Assembly: GCF_011045195.1 (NCBI RefSeq)
Contig: NZ_CP049199.1
Location: forward strand, 4,199,501 to 4,263,500
Source of the DNA: Caulobacter soli
GTDB taxonomy: Bacteria > Pseudomonadota > Alphaproteobacteria > Caulobacterales > Caulobacteraceae
Direction: 5' to 3'
DNA: 64,000 bases
The notes beneath the pieces are model-generated. The model ran no database searches, had not been told where the DNA came from, and saw only the letters and a list, made by a program, of their open reading frames with translations. Each line of letters starts with the position of its first letter. Position 1 is the stretch's first letter. A program made the position numbers and the translations under genes. Below, piece after piece: positions 8,710 to 14,788 of the stretch.

Positions 8710-9118
8710 GATGGGTTTCCCCCGAAACCGGCGGCGGGATCCGAACAGCCGAATCACTCGCCAGACGAGCGAGGATGACACCAGTGTCAGGTTCACGGGA
8801 TGGGGGCGGACAATTGGTCGCGCGTTTTTCGCCCTTCAGCGGCAACTCGACCCCCGCATGCTTGAAGTTGCAGCAAATCTTGCCCGAGACCGCCCTAAGG
8901 TTAATCACGATTGTGGCGAGCGCTGTCAGACGTTTGTCACCTCTCCAGCGCGGCGCGCAGGAGGGTTGAGCGATTGCGCCCTTGGAGTTTTCTCAAGACG
9001 CCCTGCCGGCGCGCCGTCGAACGTCTTACCCCCTCCCCCTCCCATGCTGCGCATGGGTCTCTCCCTCTCCCATGGGAGAGGGTTCAATGAGGCGTCGCTT
9101 TCCGCTACACCGCCCCCC
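8710..9118. other. 409-base intergenic region between chemoreceptor-like gene and aroC
   Basis: No convincing gene. It contains the palindrome TGACACCAGTGTCA (8776-8789, 6-base arms), about 70 bases upstream of the chemoreceptor-like start and a possible operator. A family D repeat lies at 9029-9082. aroC has no strong Shine-Dalgarno sequence at its start. Confidence 0.6.
9029..9082. repeat. Family D repeat (CCCTCTCCC/GGGAGAGGG)
   Basis: Nested inverted repeats: CCCATGCTGCGCATGGG followed by CCCTCTCCCATGGGAGAGGG. A half copy with the same CCCTCTCCC...GGGAGAGGG hairpin is at 34748-34771. It lies just upstream of aroC. Confidence 0.7.
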
Positions 9119-10243
9119 ATGTCGCACAACACCTTCGGTCACCTGTTCCGCGTCACCACCTGGGGCGAAAGCCACGGTCCGGCCCTGGGCTGCGTGGTCG
9201 ACGGCGTTCCGCCGGGGATCGCCATCAGCGCCGAGGCCATCCAGGCCTTCCTCGACAAGCGCCGCCCCGGCCAGGGCAAGTTCGTCACCCAGCGCCAGGA
9301 GCCGGACGCCGTGCGCATCCTGTCGGGCGTGTTCGAGGACGAGCGCAGCGACGGCCTGCGCACCACCGGCACGCCGATCAGCCTGATGATCGACAACACC
9401 GACCAGCGCTCCAAGGACTATGGCGAGATCGCCCAGGCCTTCCGCCCGGGTCATGCCGACTATCCCTATTTCGCCAAGTACGGCGTGCGCGACTATCGCG
9501 GCGGCGGGCGCAGTTCGGCGCGCGAGACGGCCGCGCGGGTGGCGGCCGGCGCGGTGGCGCGGCTGGTGATCCCGGGCGTGACCGTGCGCGCGGCCCTGGT
9601 GCAGATCGGCCCGCACGCCATCGACCGCGCCAATTGGGACTGGGACCAGACGGGCGAGAACCCCTACTGGTCGCCGGACGCAGCGATTATCCCCGTGTGG
9701 GAAGAGCATCTGGAGAAGGTCCGCAAGGCCGGCTCCTCGACCGGCGCGATCGTCGAGGTCGAGGCGACTGGCGTGCCCGCTGGCTGGGGCGCGCCGCTCT
9801 ACGGCAAGCTGGACGCCGAACTGGCCGCGGCCCTGATGTCGATCAACGCCGCCAAGGGCGTGGAGATCGGCGAGGGCTTCGCCAGCGCCGCGCTATCGGG
9901 CGAGGACAACGCCGACCAGATGCGCATGGGTAATGACGGCCCGGTGTTCCTGAGCAACCACGCCGGAGGCGTGCTGGGCGGCCTATCGACGGGCCAGCCG
10001 GTGGTGGCGCGCGTGGCCTTCAAGCCGACCTCGTCGATCCTGACGCCGCGCGAGAGCGTCAACGAGGCGGGCCAGGAGGTCGACCTGCGCACCAAGGGTC
10101 GCCACGATCCGTGCGTGGGCATTCGCGGGGTGCCGGTGGTCGAGGCGATGACGGCCTGCGTGCTGGCCGACGCCTTCCTGCGCCATCGCGGCCAGACGGG
10201 CGGCGGAACGTTCGTTCCGGGGATCGACGGGCGCCAGGGCTAG
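9119..10243 (+). CDS. aroC: Chorismate synthase
   Basis: 374-residue enzyme of the shikimate pathway that converts 5-enolpyruvylshikimate-3-phosphate to chorismate using reduced FMN. Signatures are [15 protein letters not shown] at the N terminus, the central [20 protein letters not shown], and [13 protein letters not shown] followed by [18 protein letters not shown] near the C terminus. Length is normal. ATG 9119 gives the family start [16 protein letters not shown]; longer in-frame extensions run through intergenic repeats. It stands alone between the chemoreceptor-like gene and a small convergent gene. Confidence 0.97.
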   Translation: MSHNTFGHLFRVTTWGESHGPALGCVVDGVPPGIAISAEAIQAFLDKRRPGQGKFVTQRQEPDAVRILSGVFEDERSDGLRTTGTPISLMIDNTDQRSKDYGEIAQAFRPGHADYPYFAKYGVRDYRGGGRSSARETAARVAAGAVARLVIPGVTVRAALVQIGPHAIDRANWDWDQTGENPYWSPDAAIIPVWEEHLEKVRKAGSSTGAIVEVEATGVPAGWGAPLYGKLDAELAAALMSINAAKGVEIGEGFASAALSGEDNADQMRMGNDGPVFLSNHAGGVLGGLSTGQPVVARVAFKPTSSILTPRESVNEAGQEVDLRTKGRHDPCVGIRGVPVVEAMTACVLADAFLRHRGQTGGGTFVPGIDGRQG

Positions 10244-10251
10244 CCCCTATC

Positions 10252-10464
10252 CTACCCCTTCCGCGCCTCGGGCCATTCCTCGGGACGCATGATCATCGTG
10301 GGGCGCAAAAACGGCGAACGGACGCGATCGTAGTCTTGCACATCAAGATCTCGACAGATGATCTCAAGCAATTCGCCGCCGCTGACCTCCGGCGGGGGCT
10401 CCTGGTGCGTCTGGCGCCAAAGCTCGAGAGCTTCACGCTTGATAAGTTCGTCACGAGACGCCAT
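10252..10464 (-). CDS. Small conserved-looking protein of unknown function
   Basis: 70-residue acidic/basic mixed protein beginning MASRDELIKREALELWRQTH and ending MRPEEWPEARKG. The first half is predicted helical; there is no membrane segment or signal. The start is set by a clear GGAGGA ribosome site eight to nine bases before the ATG at 10464; a TTG at 10485 is in frame but would place the ribosome site inside the gene. Convergent with aroC, eight bases after its stop. I do not recognise the family. Confidence 0.6.
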   Translation of the reverse strand: MASRDELIKREALELWRQTHQEPPPEVSGGELLEIICRDLDVQDYDRVRSPFLRPTMIMRPEEWPEARKG

Positions 10465-10781
10465 CGGCCAAAATCCTCCAGCCAAACAACTCTCTAGCGA
10501 TGCGACTCGTTCCTATGTTTTTCGTTGACAAAAGGTAATCAAGCGCTGCCGACGTTAATGATAGTCTGATCGTCAGCGACCGGAAAACTCAAGGCAACGC
10601 CCGGTCCAGCCCCCAGCCACGGGCTCCGGGCAGACCCCGCGACCTAATGTCGCGAACCCGACTTATGACTGAAAACATTGATGTTTTCGGTGAATTACCG
10701 ATTGACCGTTTGTTGCGGCCCCGTAACGTTCAGCCCAAGCGGCGCGCCAGACGCCGTGTCCCATGAACGAGGCGAGAGCGG
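10465..10781. other. 317-base intergenic region upstream of the response regulator
   Basis: No gene seen. It contains the hairpin GCGACCTAATGTCGC (about 10639-10653), the palindrome at 10671-10688, and a possible sigma70 promoter TTGACC (10702-10707) - 16 bases - TAACGT (10724-10729) reading into the response regulator. The stretch 10590-10660 is GC-rich and may fold, but I cannot assign it to a known RNA class. Confidence 0.45.
10671..10688. promoter_or_regulatory. Palindrome GAAAACATTGATGTTTTC upstream of response regulator
   Basis: Perfect 8-base arms around a TG centre, 13 bases before a candidate -35 element and 94 bases before the response regulator start. Its AT-rich arms stand out in GC-rich DNA. 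Candidate regulator binding site. Confidence 0.4.
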
Positions 10782-11285
10782 GTGCGCTTCGATCTCCTGA
10801 AGATCCTGTTGGTCGACGACAATCAGCACATGCGCATGGTGCTGACCGAGATCCTGCGGGCGCTGGGCGTGCGGCAGATCTTCGAGGCGCTGGACGGCGC
10901 CGAGGCGCTGGCGCTGCTGCGCGACACCGAGATGGACCTGATCATGACGGACCTGACCATGGGTCCGCTGGACGGCATCGACTTCGTCAACCTGCTGCGC
11001 AACTCGTCCGACAGCCCCGCCCCGTTCGCCCCCGTGATCATGATCACCGGCCACTCCACCCAGCGCCGGGTCAAGGAGGCGCGCGACGCCGGGGTCAACG
11101 AGTTCCTGGCCAAGCCGGTGACGGCGCGCGGCGTGATCCACCGCATCAACCTGATCATCGAGCACCCCCGCCCGTTCATCCGCTGCCCCGACTATTTCGG
11201 CCCCGACCGCCGGCGGCGCGCCGAGCCGGGGTTCAGGGGACCCTGGCGGCGCCAAGGGGATCACGAGGTGGTGGACGTGTCGTGA
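10782..11285 (+). CDS. CheY-like single-domain response regulator with basic C-terminal tail
   Basis: 167 residues. The receiver domain (1-125) has the acidic pair D12/D13, phospho-acceptor D57 in LIMTDL, T89 in MITGHS and K111 in FLAKPV, so it should be phosphorylatable. After the receiver comes a tail with FIRCPDYFGPDRRRR, an aromatic-acidic-polyarginine motif I recall from other alphaproteobacterial CheY-like proteins, and a polar end. No DNA-binding domain is present, so output is probably protein-protein or through the basic tail. Start is GTG at 10782. No kinase is adjacent. Confidence 0.88.
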   Translation: MRFDLLKILLVDDNQHMRMVLTEILRALGVRQIFEALDGAEALALLRDTEMDLIMTDLTMGPLDGIDFVNLLRNSSDSPAPFAPVIMITGHSTQRRVKEARDAGVNEFLAKPVTARGVIHRINLIIEHPRPFIRCPDYFGPDRRRRAEPGFRGPWRRQGDHEVVDVS

Positions 11286-11359
11286 CGCGGCCATCAGACG
11301 CGGAGACCCTTAACCCGCCCCGGGCTAGAAGGCTCGCACCCACCCCCGTGAGCTTGCCC

Positions 11360-11590
11360 ATGTCCGCGCGTCGCCTGCCCCTCGTCCTCGCCCTGCTCGC
11401 CCTGGCGACCACCACCCAGGGCTGCCTGGCCGTCGCCGCCGGCGGGGCCGTGGTCGGCGCGGCCGGAGCCGTGGTCGGAACCACCGGCAAGGTCGTGGTC
11501 GGCGCCGGCAAGGCAGTGATCCCGGGAGAGAGCAAGAGCGACCGGGAAAAGCGCGAATTCAAAGCGTGGAAGAAGGCGCAGCGGGACTAA
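11360..11590 (+). CDS. Small exported glycine/valine-rich protein, possible lipoprotein
   Basis: 76 residues. It opens with a signal-like stretch RRLPLVLALLALATTTQGC, giving a possible but non-ideal lipobox (TQGC), then a Gly/Ala/Val-rich segment AAGGAVVGAAGAVVGTTGKV resembling a glycine-zipper membrane segment, and a charged C terminus (KSDREKREFKAWKKAQRD). ATG 11360 and an in-frame GTG at 11348 are both possible starts. The family is not recognised; envelope location is inferred from the N terminus. Confidence 0.6.
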   Translation: MSARRLPLVLALLALATTTQGCLAVAAGGAVVGAAGAVVGTTGKVVVGAGKAVIPGESKSDREKREFKAWKKAQRD

Positions 11591-11593
11591 AGA

Positions 11594-11729
11594 TCCTCCC
11601 CCTGTGGGGGAGGTGTCGGCGAAGCCGACGGAGGGGGGGAGTGTTCGGCAGATAGCCGCGCATCTAGCCCTCGCCCCTAAAACTCCCCCCACCGATCGCT
11701 GCGCGATCGCCTCCCCCACGGGGGAGGAC
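11594..11729. repeat. Variant family B mirrored repeat, copy 4
   Basis: Arms read TCCTCCCCCTGTGGGGGAGG with GTCGGCGAAGCCGAC, and a mirrored AACTCCCCCCACCGATCG...CCTCCCCCACGGGGGAGGA. It occupies the space between convergent genes. The variant differs in sequence from the 4156 and 7419 copies but shares the layout. Confidence 0.8.
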
Positions 11730-11742
11730 CTGTTGGCGAAAC

Positions 11743-12111
11743 CTAGCCCGCGATCGCCCCCGGCAGGTACAGCCGCATCGGCCGCACTTCGTAGGCTCCG
11801 CCGGGATTGGCCACGCCCAGCTCGCGGGCGATGGCCAGGGCCTCGTCCATGTCGGCGACGTCCAGGGTGTAGAAGCCCAGGAACTGCTCCTTGGTCTCGG
11901 CATACGGGCCGTCGACCACGAAGGGGGCTTCGGTCTTGACCAGGGTCTTGGCGCTGTCGGTGCCGGTCAGACGGCCGGACGGGCCCATCTTGCCCTCGGC
12001 GAGCAGGCGGTCATGGACGACGGAGAGGCGGCCCATGACGGCGGCGTCCTGCTCCGGGGTCCAGCCCAGGACCTCGGTCTCGTTGTTGTAGCACAGCAGC
12101 ATGAAGAGCAT
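11743..12111 (-). CDS. YCII-related (DGPF-type) domain protein
   Basis: 122 residues of the YCII/DGPF small alpha-beta barrel family. The start MLFMLLCYNNET, the motif FVVDGPYAETKEQFLGFYTLDV (the DGPF-like signature, here DGPY) and the C-terminal GAYEVRPMRLY are typical. Members often sit beside ECF sigma factors, but none is adjacent here. Biochemical role is unknown. ATG 12111 is preceded by GGAAGG. Confidence 0.85.
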   Translation of the reverse strand: MLFMLLCYNNETEVLGWTPEQDAAVMGRLSVVHDRLLAEGKMGPSGRLTGTDSAKTLVKTEAPFVVDGPYAETKEQFLGFYTLDVADMDEALAIARELGVANPGGAYEVRPMRLYLPGAIAG

Positions 12112-12199
12112 GGGCGACCTTCCCTGGCGTCATGGGACGCTAGGGATAGGGCACGGACGCGCGCGACGGAAGACCGGCGTTTTACAACAACCCCAAACA

Positions 12200-12343
12200 C
12201 CGCTCATCCCGGCGAACGCCGGGACCCAGATCCCATGGCGGTGCGGCTGATTGGGCGGTGCGGCTGATTGGAAGAGCTCCGAGCCCTTGGCGTCAGCCTC
12301 AAAGCCATTCCATCTGGGTCCCGGCGTTCGCCGGGATGAGTGG
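12200..12343. repeat. Family A mirrored palindromic repeat, copy 3, with internal tandem duplication
   Basis: Arms 12200-12232 and 12311-12343 are the family A unit with GCGAACGCC instead of GCGAATGCC. The spacer contains two adjacent copies of the 17-mer GCGGTGCGGCTGATTGG (12238-12254 and 12255-12271). Confidence 0.88.
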
Positions 12344-12345
12344 AT

Positions 12346-12711
12346 TTATAAGGTCAGCGCGCAGCTTTCGCCGATGGTCGGGCGCGAGATCACCACGCGC
12401 GACAGGCCCGGGAACTGGGGCGTCAGGCGTTCGGCGAAGTAGAGGCACAGGCGCTCCAGGGTCGGGCTCTCCAGCCCCGGGCGGTCATTGAGCAGGCCGT
12501 GGTCCAGCTCGGCGGCCACCGCCTTGACCGCGCCGTCCAGGGTGTCGAGGTCGGCGACCCAGCCGGCGTCCTGCATGGTGCCGCGCACGCTGGCCTCCAC
12601 CTTGAACGAGTGGCCGTGCAGCTTGCGATAGCGATGGTCGGCGGGACCTTGCTCGATGTAATGCGCCGCGTCGAAATGCGCGGCCTTCGTGATCTCGAAG
12701 ACGGGCTTCAT
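12346..12711 (-). CDS. queD: 6-carboxytetrahydropterin synthase-like protein (QueD family)
   Basis: 121-residue member of the QueD/6-pyruvoyltetrahydropterin synthase family, expected to make 6-carboxy-5,6,7,8-tetrahydropterin from 7,8-dihydroneopterin triphosphate, the second step to preQ0. The zinc ligands H17, H32 and H34 (LHGHSF) and the LDHGLLND Asp-His pair are present. The catalytic Cys of E. coli QueD (C-x3-HGH) is replaced by Tyr28 (DHRYRKLHGH), and the late Glu is also not obvious (VVISRPTIGES). It is the last gene after queC and queE on the same strand, which supports the pathway role. Confidence 0.85.
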   Translation of the reverse strand: MKPVFEITKAAHFDAAHYIEQGPADHRYRKLHGHSFKVEASVRGTMQDAGWVADLDTLDGAVKAVAAELDHGLLNDRPGLESPTLERLCLYFAERLTPQFPGLSRVVISRPTIGESCALTL

Positions 12712-12785
12712 CAGGGTACTTCTTTTGACAAGGCCTGGGAGGCTCTAGCGGCTCGACCCTGTCACCAAGTCGAGCGCCTTATCCG

Positions 12786-13418
12786 TCAGGGCAGGCCGAG
12801 ATATTTGTGCGTTTGGACGCTTAAACGCCATTGTGGGTGCGAAAGGCAATAGGCGACGGCCAATTGCGTGTTCCGCTCGCGGTCCGGGCCGTCCATCGGC
12901 TGGAGGTAGAAGCGCTCGAAATCCAGGGCCGCGAAGCGCTCGGGCAGGGCCTTGTCCTGCGGATAGACCAGCTTCAGTTCCTGGCCTCGGGTCTGGACGA
13001 CGGGGGCGTCAGCCTTGGGGCTGATGCAGACCCAGTCGATGCCTTCGGGGGCGACCACGGTGCCGTTGCTTTCGCAGGCGATCATGAAGCCGCGCGCGTG
13101 CAGGGCGTCGATGGCGGCGGCGTCCAGCTGCAGCAGCGGCTCGCCGCCGGTGCAGACCACCAGGCGATCGTTCGGCCCGCCGGTCCAGGCGGCCTCGACC
13201 GCGTCGGCCAGGGCGTCGGCCGTGGCGAACTTGCCGCCGCCCTCGCCGTCCGTGCCGACGAAGTCGGTGTCGCAGAACGTGCAGACGGCCTTGTGGCGGT
13301 CCTGCTCACGGCCGGTCCACAGGTTGCAGCCGGCGAACCGGCAGAACACCGCGGCCTTGCCGGCCTGGCCGCCCTCGCCCTGCAGGGTGAGGAAGATTTC
13401 CTTGACGGTGTAGGTCAT
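12786..13418 (-). CDS. queE: 7-carboxy-7-deazaguanine synthase, radical SAM
   Basis: 210-residue radical SAM enzyme converting 6-carboxytetrahydropterin to 7-carboxy-7-deazaguanine. The iron-sulfur ligands follow the QueE pattern C-x14-C-x2-C (GCNLWTGREQDRHKAVCTFC). Also visible are IFLTLQGEGGQAGKAAVFCR at the N terminus, VVCTGGEPLLQ (SAM-binding GGE) and ISPKADA. Length is typical. It lies between queC and queD on the same strand; gaps of 127 and 74 bases, the former holding a diverged repeat, suggest one transcript with a structured spacer. Confidence 0.95.
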   Translation of the reverse strand: MTYTVKEIFLTLQGEGGQAGKAAVFCRFAGCNLWTGREQDRHKAVCTFCDTDFVGTDGEGGGKFATADALADAVEAAWTGGPNDRLVVCTGGEPLLQLDAAAIDALHARGFMIACESNGTVVAPEGIDWVCISPKADAPVVQTRGQELKLVYPQDKALPERFAALDFERFYLQPMDGPDRERNTQLAVAYCLSHPQWRLSVQTHKYLGLP

Positions 13419-13441
13419 CGGGCCGCGCCGATCTTGCCCAA

Positions 13442-13530
13442 ACCCGTCTCCCCGGCGAAGGCCGGGGCCCAGGTGAAACCCACGAGCCGCTCAGGATGAA
13501 CCTGGGTCCCGGCCTTCGCCGGGAAAACGG
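13442..13530. repeat. Diverged family A repeat, copy 4
   Basis: Arms 13442-13475 (ACCCGTCTCCCCGGCGAAGG...GGCCCAGG) and 13501-13530 (CCTGGGTCCCGGCCTTCGCC...) are related to family A but with CTT/AAG changes. It lies between queC and queE, inside a probable operon. Confidence 0.75.
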
Positions 13531-13545
13531 AAGAAAAAGGCGCGA

Positions 13546-14307
13546 TCATGCGAGCTCCAGACGCCCCGCCGCGTCCCATTCCTCATACCCCTTCTCGCGC
13601 AGCTCGCACGCCGGGCACTCGCCGCACCCATGCCCCCAGGCGTGGAGTTCGCCGCGGTCGCCCTGGTAGCAGGTGTGGCTCTCGACCACGATCAGGTCGA
13701 CCAGGTCCTCGCCGCCCAGGGTCTTGGCCAGGGCCCAGGTTTCGGCCTTGGTCAGCTTCATCAGCGGGGTCTCGATGACGAAGTCGCGGTCCATGCCCAG
13801 GTTCAGGGCGCTTTGCATGGCGTCCAGCGTGTCGCGGCGGCAGTCGGGATAGCCGGAGAAATCGGTCTCGCACATGCCGCCGACCAGCGCCCCCAGGCCC
13901 CGGCGGTCGGCCAAGGCGGCGGCGTAGATCAGGAACACCAGGTTGCGGCCGGGCACGAAGGTGGACGGCAGGCCGCGCTCGGTCATCTCGATGGCGACGT
14001 CGGCGGTCAGGGCGCTCTGGGCCACGGCGCCGAAGCCGGTCAGGTCCAGCACGTGATCCTCGCCCAGGCGGTCGGCCCAGTGCGGGAAGCGCTCGATCAT
14101 CTGATGGCGCACGGCCTGGCGGGCCTGCATCTCGATCACGTGGCGCTGGCCATAGTCGAAGCCGACGGTCTCGACCCGGGCGTAGCGCTCCAGGGCCCAG
14201 GCCAGGCAGACGCTGGAGTCCTGGCCGCCGGAGAACAGCACCAGGGCGGCGTCGGCGCGCCCGCCAGACTTGGCGCCGGCCGGTTGGGAAACTTGGGAGG
14301 TGGACAT
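13546..14307 (-). CDS. queC: 7-cyano-7-deazaguanine synthase
   Basis: 253-residue ATP-dependent enzyme that turns 7-carboxy-7-deazaguanine into preQ0. The PP-loop SGGQDSS (26-32) binds [15 protein letters not shown] and PGRNLVFL are family signatures. The C-terminal zinc site is formed by [22 protein letters not shown]. The first 18 residues are a variable extension. It heads the queC-queE-queD run; ATG 14307 has GAGAG upstream. No preQ1 riboswitch-like element was recognised in front of it. Confidence 0.96.
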   Translation of the reverse strand: MSTSQVSQPAGAKSGGRADAALVLFSGGQDSSVCLAWALERYARVETVGFDYGQRHVIEMQARQAVRHQMIERFPHWADRLGEDHVLDLTGFGAVAQSALTADVAIEMTERGLPSTFVPGRNLVFLIYAAALADRRGLGALVGGMCETDFSGYPDCRRDTLDAMQSALNLGMDRDFVIETPLMKLTKAETWALAKTLGGEDLVDLIVVESHTCYQGDRGELHAWGHGCGECPACELREKGYEEWDAAGRLELA

Positions 14308-14788
14308 GGCGTCTCTCTACACGAGGCCGGCGCGGTTGGCACGGGGGTGCGCGCCCTCGGTCGCGGTCGTGGGTGTGTGTCCCCAACCGCACGCCTCGAA
14401 CATTTGTTTCGAACAGCGATATTTGAGCTGTACCTTCGGCGCGAATGGGACACTATGAACCACGCGCGGCGACCAGTCGCGCCTGGGTTTTCTGGCCTGA
14501 AACCACGCTTGACGTTGCGTCATGCGCCGGACCGGCTTTTCTAATTTCAGCGAAAACTTACATGTTCGAGGTTAATGTGACCTTGGGTAAAGTGAAAACG
14601 TGTAACCTATCAATGATTACCTACCGTAAGACCGGTTGACAGCCTCACAGGCCAAGTATGCAATCGACCTTATGCTGCGAGGGGTCGGTCGTACGCCCGC
14701 GTAGTGTTTAAAAGTACGGCGCCGAGGAAACAACGCGACGTCCGCAGGGTCCGCCATAAGGAGCCGCGACGTCCAGGGAGGGAATAGA
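14308..14788. other. 481-base divergent intergenic region (queC / TonB receptor)
   Basis: No gene seen. It includes the short inverted repeat TGACGTTGCGTCA (14510-14522), an AT-richer stretch 14540-14640, and a weak sigma70-like element TTGACA (14636-14641) followed after 15 bases by TATGCA, reading toward the TonB receptor. The receptor has a good ribosome site, GGGAGGGA, just before its ATG. Confidence 0.5.

Noticed and set aside
14398..14414. GAAC...GAAC resembling an alphaproteobacterial LexA (SOS) box near queC
   Set aside because: The two halves are separated by nine bases, not the seven expected, and the neighbouring genes are not SOS genes.
14308..14500. preQ1 riboswitch in front of queC
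   Set aside because: I looked for the short aptamer with its A-rich tail and found no matching stem; the region gives no credible fold.
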